64,000 nucleotides of DNA from JAFGVL01 sp963662245 (GTDB lineage Bacteria; Bacteroidota; Bacteroidia; Bacteroidales; Paludibacteraceae), in contig CAXXVQ010000005.1 in the NCBI GenBank assembly GCA_963662245.2, forward strand, positions 1-64,000. Reading direction: 5' to 3'. The position numbers and the translations under genes are program-made. The stretch's first letter is position 1. Every line of letters starts with the position of its first letter. The notes beneath the pieces are model-generated. The model searched no databases, had not been told where the DNA came from, and saw only the letters and a program-made list of their open reading frames with translations. Shown piece after piece: positions 1-8,077 of this stretch.

Positions 1-36
1 TGAGAGAAGTATTTATAATTAGCAATCCGGATTAAT

Positions 37-1638
37 ATGAAGAAATCTTTTGTTTTAGCATTGTTTATTTGCCTTCTGTCTAGTTTGCAAGCACAGCGGA
101 ATGTTAGTTTCGATCGTCCTCGTATTGTAGTAAATATGGCTATCGATGGTTTGCGTTCAGATATCATTGCTATGCTTTGGAATGAGTTAGATCCAAAAGG
201 AATTAAAAGATTAATCTCAGAAGGTAGTTATTGTAAAAATATTACTTACCCATATTGGAGTGTTGGTGATGTTTCGGATTATGCTTCTGTGTATACCGGG
301 ACAATTCCTTCAGATCATGGCTTATGTTGTCGTTCATATTGGAATCCCGATAAGCGAGAAGAATACTCTAGTTTATATGATCGTGATTCAAAAGGGGTTG
401 AGACGAAAGTATCTATTTCTCCAAAAAACATTTTAACAAGTACATTTACTGATGAGTTGAGGTTAAATACCCAAGGGAAGTCAAAGATTATTAGTATTGG
501 GATAAATCCTGAGGAAGCTGTTGTCATGGGAGGTCATGGTGCAAATGCTTGTCTTTGGATAGATGATAAAACAGGGAAATGGGTTACATCATCATATTAT
601 GGAAATCGTCTCCCATCTTGGGTGGTAAGAATAAATATGTATAATCCGGCAGATAGATATATCAACGGTAGTACATGGAAAAACATGTATTTAAATAGCT
701 CAAAGTATCAGTCAACTTCAGCAAAGAGGCGCTCGTCTTCAGCTTTATTTTCATATAAATTAAATGATTCGGGTAAGCACCCTTACGAAAAGTTTAAGAA
801 TTCTCCTTTTGTAAATTCAATGGTGGCAGAAATGGCTTTATCTGCTATTAAAGATGAATATATAGGTATGGATGAAAATCCGGATGTATTAAACTTGCAA
901 TTTACGCTTAAATCTTTTGATCAAGCAACTACAGGGGTAGTGACATCTGAGATTGAAGATATGTATTATCGTTTGGATAAGGAGATTAAGATGATAGTTG
1001 AGACTTTGGAGAAAAGCTGTGGGCAGGAAAATGTACTTTATGTATTGTTTTCTACTCAAACAGAATATGCAAATCCGGAGTTTTTAAGCTCATTTAATGT
1101 CCCATCAGGTTATTTTGTTGTCGATAGATCATTGTCATTAGTAAATACATTCTTAATGGCTAACTACGGTCAAGGAGACTTTATTCATAGCTACAGAAAT
1201 CGCCAACTTTACATCAATAAAGCAGAGTTGAGAAATCATAATATTAACTATGATGAGTTTGAGGAGAAACTAGCCAATTTTATGGCAAGATTTCAAGGGA
1301 TTCAATACGCTTTCAGGGCAAAAGATTTAGAGTCATTGTCAACATATGATTATCGTATTCAGATGATTAAAAATGCGTATAATAAAAATCAGTCAGGAGA
1401 TATTATGATGTTTTTACAACCGGGCTGGGTGGCCGTTCCTGATGAAGATGAAAAGGTGGGCTTGTCTACACGCATAAATAATTATGCGCCGCTTATTATT
1501 AGCGGTTGGAATGTGAAGAAACAAGTTGTAACACAGCCTGTATCTGTAACTGATATTGCTTCTACCATTAGTAATATGCTGCATGTAGCATACCCAAACT
1601 TTAATATGGGGAATCCTATTTTAGATATTGTAAAATAA
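37..1638 (+). CDS. Secreted alkaline-phosphatase-superfamily protein, probably a pseudoenzyme
   Basis: A 533-aa protein with an N-terminal signal peptide (about residues 1-19, ending LQAQ). The layout follows PafA-type phosphatases: 'AIDGLRSD' near residue 36, 'YASVYTGTIPSDHG' near residue 83, a 'PDVLNLQFTLKSFD' strand near residue 283, and a late 'GDIMMFLQPGW' segment. The metal-binding positions are changed. Where the family has D-x-x-G-H the protein has 'DQATTG', where it has A-D-H-G it has 'STQTE', and the late T-S-H-G-S-P motif reads 'LSTRINNYAP'. The usual T-G-P-G-H nucleophile loop is also not recognisable. The fold therefore seems kept while zinc binding and catalysis are probably lost. 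The stop overlaps the start of ung by one base (TAATG), so the two are likely co-transcribed. Binding or structural roles are possible, but I cannot name one. Confidence 0.75.
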   Translation: MKKSFVLALFICLLSSLQAQRNVSFDRPRIVVNMAIDGLRSDIIAMLWNELDPKGIKRLISEGSYCKNITYPYWSVGDVSDYASVYTGTIPSDHGLCCRSYWNPDKREEYSSLYDRDSKGVETKVSISPKNILTSTFTDELRLNTQGKSKIISIGINPEEAVVMGGHGANACLWIDDKTGKWVTSSYYGNRLPSWVVRINMYNPADRYINGSTWKNMYLNSSKYQSTSAKRRSSSALFSYKLNDSGKHPYEKFKNSPFVNSMVAEMALSAIKDEYIGMDENPDVLNLQFTLKSFDQATTGVVTSEIEDMYYRLDKEIKMIVETLEKSCGQENVLYVLFSTQTEYANPEFLSSFNVPSGYFVVDRSLSLVNTFLMANYGQGDFIHSYRNRQLYINKAELRNHNINYDEFEEKLANFMARFQGIQYAFRAKDLESLSTYDYRIQMIKNAYNKNQSGDIMMFLQPGWVAVPDEDEKVGLSTRINNYAPLIISGWNVKKQVVTQPVSVTDIASTISNMLHVAYPNFNMGNPILDIVK

Positions 1639-2300
1639 TGGAAGTTAAAATTGAAGACTCTTGGAAGCAGGTTTTAGTTGATGAATTTGCTCAACCTTAT
1701 TTTGAGCAGTTGACTGAGTTTGTCCGCAATGAGTATGCGACTAAAACCATATATCCTCCGGCAAAGCTAATTTTTAATGCTTTTGATCAATGCTCTTTCA
1801 ATGATGTGAAAGTGGTAATTATCGGTCAAGACCCATATCATGGACCGGGACAAGCTCATGGTTTGTGTTTTTCTGTGATGGATGGTGTGCAATTTCCACC
1901 TTCGTTAATTAATATTTTTAAAGAAATAGAACGCGACTTTAAGCAGGATATGCCATATAGTGGAAACCTTGAGCGTTGGGCACAGCAAGGCGTACTTTTG
2001 TTAAATGCGACACTAACAGTTCAAGCAAGTATGGCCGGTTCACATCAAGGAAAAGGTTGGGAGCGATTTACAGATGCTGTAATTAAAAAACTTAGTGAAG
2101 AGCGTGAACATATCGTTTTCTTACTTTGGGGTTCATATGCGCAGAAAAAAGGAGCTGTAATTGACACGAAAAAACATTTGGTGTTAAAAGCAGTTCACCC
2201 GTCTCCACTTTCAGCTTATCGTGGCTTTATTGGTTGTGGACATTTTTCTCAGGTAAATGCTTATTTGAAAGAGAAAGGATTAACGCCAATTGAGTGGTAG
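1638..2300 (+). CDS. ung: Uracil-DNA glycosylase, family 1
   Basis: A 220-aa enzyme that removes uracil from DNA at the start of base-excision repair. The water-activating motif 'GQDPYHGPGQAHG' lies at residues 63-75 (Asp65, Tyr67, His68), the uracil-binding Asn is in 'LLNATLTV' near residue 123, and the DNA-intercalation loop 'HPSPLSAYRGF' starts at His187. Length matches the family. The ATG overlaps the stop of the upstream phosphatase-like gene by one base, suggesting translational coupling. The gene ends just before a strong hairpin shared with the convergent HAD gene. No key residue is missing. Confidence 0.97.
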   Translation: MEVKIEDSWKQVLVDEFAQPYFEQLTEFVRNEYATKTIYPPAKLIFNAFDQCSFNDVKVVIIGQDPYHGPGQAHGLCFSVMDGVQFPPSLINIFKEIERDFKQDMPYSGNLERWAQQGVLLLNATLTVQASMAGSHQGKGWERFTDAVIKKLSEEREHIVFLLWGSYAQKKGAVIDTKKHLVLKAVHPSPLSAYRGFIGCGHFSQVNAYLKEKGLTPIEW

Positions 2301-2336
2301 GTTAGATAAAAGATTTTAGAATAAAGAATAAAGACC

Positions 2337-2370
2337 GAAAAAGCGGATAACTAATGTTATCCGCTTTTTT
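2337..2370. terminator. Bidirectional terminator between ung and the HAD gene
   Basis: Perfect inverted repeat AAGCGGATAAC / GTTATCCGCTT with a 4-base loop, flanked by A-runs on the left and T-runs on the right, so it can terminate transcription from both convergent genes. Confidence 0.9.
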
Positions 2371-3110
2371 TATAATTGTTCAATTTTCATCATTCTCAAT
2401 AATTCTTCCCAACTATCATGAAATTCCTTCATTGAAGAGAAAACCAAATCTGCACCAGCATTTTTCAATACTTCATTTTCTAAGATTCCTGTATTGACGG
2501 CAATCGTAAAAATTCCGGCAGCAACTCCAGCTTTTACACCTAAGGGTGCATTTTCAATTACAATAGCCTCTTGTGGTAAGGCATGATGTTTTGCTAGTCC
2601 CATAAGGTAAGGTTCCGGGAAGGGTTTTCCTTGTTTTACATCATAAGCTGTTACCATATGATCATGTTCAAATATTTCAGGGTAATGTGTTTCTACATTT
2701 TCAATTAATGACAGCTGTCCTGAACCTGTAACCACTGAGCAAATAAGTTTATCAGCCTTCATTTTTTTAGCAAGATCTAATGTGTATTCCATTACTGGAG
2801 CAGGCGGGAAGGTCTCGAAATGGTCAGTCTTGAATTTGTAGATTTGCTTCTTTTCTTCTTCGGTAGATAATCGGCCATGAATATGTGGATATTCGCTATC
2901 AATAGTTGATGCACTTGTTCTGCCTTCGTTTAAGTAAGCCTTGTATTCTGTAAATGGTATTCCTACTTCACTCATTGCATGTACCCATGATTTTGCATGA
3001 TAAGGCATGGAATCAAATAGAATTCCGTCCATGTCAAAAAGTGCAACTCTGGGTTTTATCTGTTCGTATTTGTGCTTTTTGAGGAAGCTTCGTATTGCTT
3101 GTTTGAACAT
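2370..3110 (-). CDS. HAD-family phosphatase, beta-phosphoglucomutase / sugar-phosphatase type
   Basis: A 246-aa HAD hydrolase. Motif I is 'ALFDMDGILFDSMPYH' (nucleophile Asp26, acid/base Asp28), motif II is the Ser/Thr in 'VVTGSG', motif III is a Lys in 'KQGKPFPEPY', and motif IV is 'VIENAPLGVKAG'. The helical cap between motifs I and II is the alpha-type C1 cap of the PGM-beta subfamily, so a sugar phosphate is the likely substrate, but specificity cannot be read from sequence. I chose ATG at 3110 because it sits one base from the end of the pentapeptide gene; a longer reading frame to 3197 would overlap that gene by about 85 bases. It is the last gene of a three-gene minus-strand operon. 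Confidence 0.85.
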   Translation of the reverse strand: MFKQAIRSFLKKHKYEQIKPRVALFDMDGILFDSMPYHAKSWVHAMSEVGIPFTEYKAYLNEGRTSASTIDSEYPHIHGRLSTEEEKKQIYKFKTDHFETFPPAPVMEYTLDLAKKMKADKLICSVVTGSGQLSLIENVETHYPEIFEHDHMVTAYDVKQGKPFPEPYLMGLAKHHALPQEAIVIENAPLGVKAGVAAGIFTIAVNTGILENEVLKNAGADLVFSSMKEFHDSWEELLRMMKIEQL

Positions 3111-3111
3111 C

Positions 3112-3672
3112 TTAGTTTTCAATGATAATGTTGTGTTTTGTAAGTAGTCCATGCAAACCTTCAGAAGAGAATTTTGCTTTAGAAATTCGGTTTTCATCGG
3201 GGTCTAAAGCGTAGTTGTACGAACTTCTAAAATCAGTTTTTTCTAGATTGGTACGATGGAAGATGGTGCGGTCAAGATTGCAGTTCATGAATTCTGAACC
3301 AGTTAAGTCCGCCTCTGTAAAGTCTGCCTCTTTTAAATTGCACTCCTCAAAGCGAGTTTGTTTAAGTTTCTTTTTATTGAATGAAGTGTAGTCCATTTGG
3401 CATTCGTAAACTTTGAATGCAAATAAGAAATCGTTACATGCGCTAAAGTCCAATCCACTTAATTTGCATTTCTCAAAAGTACAGTCTTTAATTCCTGTAG
3501 CGTTTAATTTTGCTAGAGAAAAATTGCATTCAATAAATTGACAATCAATAAAATCAAAGTGGCTTAAGTCTGTTTCAGAGAAATCGCATTGCGTGAATTT
3601 GCAAGCCTCAAACTCTTTGTCTGCAATCTTATCTTCAGAGAATTTTATTTTAACTAATTCTTGATTGTACAT
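3112..3672 (-). CDS. Pentapeptide-repeat protein
   Basis: A 186-aa cytoplasmic protein built from A(D/N)LXX-like pentapeptide repeats such as 'CDFSETDLSHFDFIDCQF', 'CKLSGLDFSACN', 'CNLKEADFTEADLTGSEF' and 'CNLDRTIFHRTNLEKTDF'. These form a right-handed quadrilateral beta-helix. Size and repeat pattern resemble Qnr/McbG-type proteins, some of which protect DNA gyrase, but family membership alone does not establish that. The start at 3672 (MYNQELV) follows the upstream AIG2-like stop by one base; the longer frame to 3714 would overlap that gene. Its stop is one base before the HAD start, so all three genes are probably translated from one mRNA. Confidence 0.8.
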   Translation of the reverse strand: MYNQELVKIKFSEDKIADKEFEACKFTQCDFSETDLSHFDFIDCQFIECNFSLAKLNATGIKDCTFEKCKLSGLDFSACNDFLFAFKVYECQMDYTSFNKKKLKQTRFEECNLKEADFTEADLTGSEFMNCNLDRTIFHRTNLEKTDFRSSYNYALDPDENRISKAKFSSEGLHGLLTKHNIIIEN

Positions 3673-3673
3673 A

Positions 3674-4093
3674 TTATTTTTGTTTTTGTAGTTGGTAAAA
3701 GTGGAGATAATCACCGCTTGTAATTTCGGTCAAATCATTGGTTGGACGATTATATAAGTATGTCCAAGCTTTTATAGTTTTTCCTTCTTTAGTTGTTATT
3801 ATAATTTGCTCTCGCTTGTATTCATAAGGAGTCGGAAACTGCTCTGAGCATTCTTCGTAATCATCCATCAGTTGCCAAGCTTTTTTATCCAGCACTTCAA
3901 ATAGCTGTCCCTTAATTGGATAGCCGGTTTCAGAGATTATTGCTCCCGGATATTGATTGACTTCAAAAAGCTGTCCTATGAAAATACCTTCTTCTTTTGG
4001 AGACAGCATCTTTGTCAATTTATCATTAATGCTGATTTTAAACTCTTGTTGAAGAGTGCCGTAAGCAAAAAGATATTTTGAATTATTAATCAT
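3674..4093 (-). CDS. Gamma-glutamylcyclotransferase / AIG2-like protein
   Basis: A 139-aa protein with the AIG2/GGCT-like fold. The substrate loop 'FAYGTLQQEF' is at residues 9-18, and the likely catalytic Glu is in 'MDDYEE' (Glu80), where the family has L-D-x-Y-E. 'AYGTL' plus 'DYEE' place it in the GGACT/YtfP-type group acting on gamma-glutamyl amine-like substrates, although the real substrate is unknown. ATG at 4093 is preferred because the longer frame (to 4243) would run into the divergent LolA-like gene. First gene of the minus-strand trio with the pentapeptide and HAD genes. Confidence 0.75.
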   Translation of the reverse strand: MINNSKYLFAYGTLQQEFKISINDKLTKMLSPKEEGIFIGQLFEVNQYPGAIISETGYPIKGQLFEVLDKKAWQLMDDYEECSEQFPTPYEYKREQIIITTKEGKTIKAWTYLYNRPTNDLTEITSGDYLHFYQLQKQK

Positions 4094-4224
4094 TTGAGTA
4101 AAGACTATTACAAATTTCAGCTTTTTTCCTTTAAAATGGAAATATTGTGATAAGTAAAGGCTTTTGATATTAGGTTTAATGTTGTTAAAAATTGTATATT
4201 TATACTTATGAAATTTTGACAAAT

Positions 4225-5001
4225 ATGAAAGTAATGAAAGCAAAATTGAAACTAATATTTATTGTGGGAATAATTGTAATGCCATTTTTGGGAGGGTATG
4301 CTCAAAGTAAAATGACAGCGGAACAGATTATCAAAACTGCGGAGGAGAAATTTCGTGGTGAGGAATCTAGTTATGGCGAAATGACTTTGATAATTCAACG
4401 ACCAACATGGAAACGCAGTATTAGCATTAAGTCGTGGTCAAAAGGAATGGACTATTCACTTTCCCTAGTGACTGCTCCTGCGAATGAAAAAGGTCAAGCA
4501 TTCCTAAAACGCAAAAATGAGTTGTGGAGTTGGAACCCAACAATTGCCCGTATGATAAAATTTCCACCATCAATGATGACACAAGGCTGGATGGGAAGTG
4601 ATTATACCAATGATGATATTATGCGAGAGTCTTCAATCTCCGAAGATTATAACTCAAAACTGATTGGTACAGAGACGCTTCAAGGATACAGGTGTTATAA
4701 AATTGAGCTTGTGCCGAAGGAGAATGCGAAAATTGTTTGGGGAAAGATTACTGTTTGGATTGCTGAAAAGGAATATTATCAGTTAAAAGCGGAATATTAT
4801 GATGAAGATAATTATTTGGTAAGAACCATGACTGCTTCAGACATTAAACAATTTGGTGACCGAAAACTTCCTGCCCGAATGGAGATACAGCCGGAAGAAG
4901 ACAAAGGAAATAAAACAATAGTGATATTGAACTCACTTCGATTTAATGAGAAAATTGCTGATAGCTTCTTTTCTCAACAAAATATGAAGAGAATACGATA
5001 G
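4225..5001 (+). CDS. LolA-like periplasmic protein (outer membrane lipoprotein-sorting type)
   Basis: A 258-aa exported protein with a signal peptide ending near 'FLGGYAQ'. The mature part begins 'MTAEQIIKTAEEKFRG' and continues as a LolA/LolB-like half barrel. 'IKFPPSMMTQGWMGSDYTNDD' and 'LIGTETLQGYRCYKIELVP' are typical of the LolA-like family annotated 'outer membrane lipoprotein-sorting protein', which sits beside RND or ABC transporters rather than being the housekeeping LolA. I chose ATG at 4225 because the protein then starts directly with the signal peptide. It begins an operon with two FtsX permeases, an ATPase and a beta-barrel, so it may carry a lipid or lipoprotein from inner to outer membrane. 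The cargo is unknown. Confidence 0.8.
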   Translation: MKVMKAKLKLIFIVGIIVMPFLGGYAQSKMTAEQIIKTAEEKFRGEESSYGEMTLIIQRPTWKRSISIKSWSKGMDYSLSLVTAPANEKGQAFLKRKNELWSWNPTIARMIKFPPSMMTQGWMGSDYTNDDIMRESSISEDYNSKLIGTETLQGYRCYKIELVPKENAKIVWGKITVWIAEKEYYQLKAEYYDEDNYLVRTMTASDIKQFGDRKLPARMEIQPEEDKGNKTIVILNSLRFNEKIADSFFSQQNMKRIR

Positions 5002-5012
5002 GAAATGTTCAT

Positions 5013-5062
5013 TTCGACTACGCTCAATGAACGGGAATTCCCGATGCCTGAGCGGAGTCGAA
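5013..5062. repeat. Palindromic intergenic repeat (TTCGACT-CGCTCA type)
   Basis: The left arm TTCGACTACGCTCA and right arm TGAGCGGAGTCGAA form an imperfect hairpin around the inner palindrome CGGGAATTCCCG. A related half-site (CCTGAGCGTAGTCGAAGG) occurs at 36834-36851. This class of dispersed GAGCGNAGTCGAA palindrome is familiar from Bacteroidota intergenic regions. It lies inside the operon between the LolA-like gene and the first permease. Confidence 0.75.
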
Positions 5063-5091
5063 GGTAGATGTAATAAAAAACCATAAAATAT

Positions 5092-6507
5092 ATGTCTGAA
5101 CTACTAAAACTAGCTTGGCGGAATATCTGGCGTAATAAGCGACGGACAATAATTACTGCGGCATCAATATTTTTTGCTGTGTTTATGTCCATATATATGC
5201 GCGGATTTCAGTTGGGGACATATTCTCATATGATTCACCAAAGTGTGGAATCGTATTTAGGATATTTGCAGGTGCAGGATCCAAATTATTTTGATGAGCC
5301 ATCAGCAGATTATTCATTTGTATATGATCAAAAGCTAATTGATAAGCTGAATTCTACCGAAGGTGTAAAGGTTGCTGTGCCGCGTATTAATTCCTTCTCC
5401 TTTGCTTCATATGGGGAGCAGTCGAAAGGGGTAGTGATGGCTGCCATTGATCCTGCATTGGAGAAAAAAGCTTCAAATCCTCTGCATCATTTGGTGCATT
5501 ATCGATTTACTGATAAAGTGGTGGAAAGCATTCTTGCTAAAGTGAATTTGTCCGACAGTCAAAAGGATGAGTTAAAAGCATCAGCTGGATTTTCGTTTAA
5601 AACAACTTCTCAAATAGCATCAACTTTAAGTTTGGATGAAGAAAAAGATGCTGAGTTGATAAACCAAATAGCACGAATATCACAGTTTAAAGGCTCATAT
5701 CTTAGTCAAATTGATGATGGCGTTTTAGTTTCTGATCGTTTGTCAAAATTCTTGAAAATTGGGATTGGTGATACACTGGTATTGATGGGTGCCGGATATC
5801 ATGGTGCAAGTGCAGCCGGGCTTTTCCCTGTGCGCGGTATTGTGAAAGTTCCATCTCCCGATTTGGATAATAAGTTGGTGTATATGACTATCTCTCGTGC
5901 TCAAGAATATTTGAGCATGCCGGGTATGGTTTCGGTGGTTTCTATCAATCTGGATGATCCTGATGATATGCTTCAAGTGAAAGAAAAACTAGCTTCTCAG
6001 TTAGATGCTTCACAGTATGTAGTAAAAGATTGGAAAGAGTTAAACCCCAATTTGCAACAACAGATAGAAGGTGATAGTGTCAGTGGTTTGATATTTATCG
6101 GAATTCTGTATGTGATTGTGTTCTTTGGAATTTTTGGAACTGTGTTGATGATGGTAGCTGAACGAAAAAGGGAGTTTGGAGTCCTTATCGCTATTGGTAT
6201 GCGAAAAACAAAGCTGGCAATGGTGGTGGTGTATGAATTGTTTTACATTGCCATTATTGGAACAGTGGTGGGTATGATTGCCGCTATTCCAGTAATTATT
6301 CTAGGATATTATTATCCGTATAAATATACCGGAGATTTGGCTCGTATGATGGAAGATATGGGTTTTGACCCAGTGATGCCGATGGAGTGGTTCGGACCGT
6401 ATTATTATTTACAAGCAGTTGTGATTTTGATAATGGTGCTATTGGTAAGTTATTTCCCGATGCATAAGATTAGAAAAACGAAAGTGATGAATTCATTAAA
6501 AGCTTAA
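5092..6507 (+). CDS. ABC transporter permease, FtsX/LolE type
   Basis: A 471-aa inner-membrane protein. It has a cytoplasmic start 'LAWRNIWRNKRRT', one transmembrane helix (about residues 20-40), a large periplasmic MacB_PCD-like domain (about 45-320), and a C-terminal FtsX domain with three helices (about 330-465) containing 'AERKREFGVLIAIGMRK'. This is the four-helix topology of LolC/LolE/MacB mechanotransmission transporters, which move substrates on the periplasmic side. It is three bases from a second permease and shares an operon with the LolA-like protein and a LolD-like ATPase, so the two permeases probably form a heterodimer. Confidence 0.88.
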   Translation: MSELLKLAWRNIWRNKRRTIITAASIFFAVFMSIYMRGFQLGTYSHMIHQSVESYLGYLQVQDPNYFDEPSADYSFVYDQKLIDKLNSTEGVKVAVPRINSFSFASYGEQSKGVVMAAIDPALEKKASNPLHHLVHYRFTDKVVESILAKVNLSDSQKDELKASAGFSFKTTSQIASTLSLDEEKDAELINQIARISQFKGSYLSQIDDGVLVSDRLSKFLKIGIGDTLVLMGAGYHGASAAGLFPVRGIVKVPSPDLDNKLVYMTISRAQEYLSMPGMVSVVSINLDDPDDMLQVKEKLASQLDASQYVVKDWKELNPNLQQQIEGDSVSGLIFIGILYVIVFFGIFGTVLMMVAERKREFGVLIAIGMRKTKLAMVVVYELFYIAIIGTVVGMIAAIPVIILGYYYPYKYTGDLARMMEDMGFDPVMPMEWFGPYYYLQAVVILIMVLLVSYFPMHKIRKTKVMNSLKA

Positions 6508-6510
6508 GAT

Positions 6511-7947
6511 ATGCCAATGATTTGGAGCATAGCATGGAAAAATGTCTGGCGAAATAAGTCGCGCAGTATGGTGGTTGTGGTTGCCGTAATATTAGGAACT
6601 GTAGCTGGTGTGTTTGCTAACGGATTGATGATTGGCTGGGTTGATCAGCGTATCCGTTCTGCAATTCATACAGAGATGTCTCATATAAAATTGCGTAATC
6701 CTGAATATTTAAAAAATGAGGAGATAAAATACTTATTGCCTGATTATGAAAAGCTGACTAATTATTTGAAAAAATCACCTGAAGTTAAAGCTTTTTCGTC
6801 TCAAGTAAATGTAATGGCTTGGGCGCAAACTTCTCGTGGTAATACAGGTTTAGTCGTAAAAGGAATTGACCCGGAACAAGAAAAACAGGTGTCGAATCTG
6901 TATCGTTTTGTATTGCCAGATGCCGGAACATATTTGGATACTGATGCTAGAAAACCGATTTTCTTGAGTGACAAAACAATGCAAGAATTGGGTCTTAAAA
7001 CCTTTGAGATTACCCCTGAAGTTATTGCTAGTTTAGCAAAAATGGAGGAATTTTCGCAAGAGGAAGTTGCTCAGATTGCACTACTTCAAGGAACTTTTTA
7101 CAGAACAGATAAAGCTTTCCAAAAGGTGATGACTCCTATTATAGGTGATGGTGTTGCACGCTTTGTGAGGTTGAAAAATATTGCTGCAAAATACAATCTA
7201 CGAAAAAAGGTCGCTTTGAATTTTATTGATAAAAATGGGCAATCAGTTTCAGCTTTATTTAGAGTTTGTGGAGTTTTTAAAACTACGAATACGATGTTCG
7301 ATCAGCGATATGCTTATGTAAGGGAAACTGATATAACTTCTTTGGCGGGACTTCTGCCGAATGAATATCACGAAATATCTATCATTTTGCAGAATGACGA
7401 TTCTGAACAAATGGAGGTGTTTAAAGAAAAATTAGCTAAGCAGTTTTCTAATGTGAGTGTAATGTCTTGGAAAGATTTGGCTCCGGATGCCGGCATGATG
7501 GATGATATTATGGTGTTGTACTATTTTATTATCATGGGAATCATCTTTATTGCCTTGGCCTTTGGTATTGTAAACACTATGTTGATGGCAATTCTAGAAC
7601 GCATTAAGGAAATCGGAATGTTGCTGGCAGTGGGCATGTCTAAAAAGCGTGTGTTTGGAATGATTATGCTTGAAACAATCTTCTTAACTATGATTGGAAC
7701 GCTGGTTGGGATGTTTGTGGGTTGGTTAATCGTTCATATAACAGGACAAACCGGTTTAGATTTTTCTGTTGTTGGAGAAGGTTTTGAAGCAATGGGATGG
7801 GCAGCTAAGGTGTATCCGGCTATTGATATGGAGTTCTTTATTGTTGTGTCAATGATGGTAATGTTAATTGCAATATTATCATCTTTAATTCCTGCAAGAA
7901 AAGCATTGAAAATGCATCCAACAGAAGCTTTGAGAGCGGATATGTAA
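6511..7947 (+). CDS. ABC transporter permease, FtsX/LolC type
   Basis: A 478-aa paralogue of the preceding permease. Both open with (A)WRN/KNxWRNK; here it is 'IAWKNVWRNKSRS'. The protein has a first helix at about 17-40, a periplasmic domain of about 290 residues, then an FtsX domain with 'AILERIKEIGMLLAVGMSKK' and three helices. It ends in 'ARKALKMHPTEALRADM', the P-x-E-A-L-R tail typical of MacB/LolCE permeases. Pairing with the upstream gene suggests an asymmetric complex driven by the ATPase at 8078. Substrate unknown. Confidence 0.88.
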   Translation: MPMIWSIAWKNVWRNKSRSMVVVVAVILGTVAGVFANGLMIGWVDQRIRSAIHTEMSHIKLRNPEYLKNEEIKYLLPDYEKLTNYLKKSPEVKAFSSQVNVMAWAQTSRGNTGLVVKGIDPEQEKQVSNLYRFVLPDAGTYLDTDARKPIFLSDKTMQELGLKTFEITPEVIASLAKMEEFSQEEVAQIALLQGTFYRTDKAFQKVMTPIIGDGVARFVRLKNIAAKYNLRKKVALNFIDKNGQSVSALFRVCGVFKTTNTMFDQRYAYVRETDITSLAGLLPNEYHEISIILQNDDSEQMEVFKEKLAKQFSNVSVMSWKDLAPDAGMMDDIMVLYYFIIMGIIFIALAFGIVNTMLMAILERIKEIGMLLAVGMSKKRVFGMIMLETIFLTMIGTLVGMFVGWLIVHITGQTGLDFSVVGEGFEAMGWAAKVYPAIDMEFFIVVSMMVMLIAILSSLIPARKALKMHPTEALRADM

Positions 7948-7990
7948 ATTTTAGTGATTAGCGATAAGTGATTAAAGATTAATAATATTC

Positions 7991-8059
7991 ACTACCCCCA
8001 ACCCCCTAAATGTGACTAAGTGTATTCTCAAAGTCCTCTTTAGGGGATTTAGGGGTAGT
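7991..8059. repeat. Inverted repeat with ACTACCCC...GGGGTAGT arms
   Basis: The left arm ACTACCCCCAACCCCCTAAA and right arm TTTAGGGGATTTAGGGGTAGT pair over most of their length, with about 28 bases between them. The element fills the gap between the second permease and the ATPase start at 8078. It resembles the dispersed C-rich/G-rich palindromes common in Bacteroidota intergenic DNA. Confidence 0.7.
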
Positions 8060-8077
8060 ATTAAAAAAACAATATTT

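Noticed and set aside
3111..3197. Longer N-terminus for the HAD protein
   Set aside because: It would overlap the coding end of the pentapeptide gene; the ATG at 3110 is one base past that gene and fits the HAD family.
4094..4243. Longer N-terminus for the AIG2-like protein
   Set aside because: The extra 50 residues are AT-rich, unlike the family and overlap the divergent LolA-like gene start; ATG at 4093 gives the conserved 'YLFAYGTL' start.
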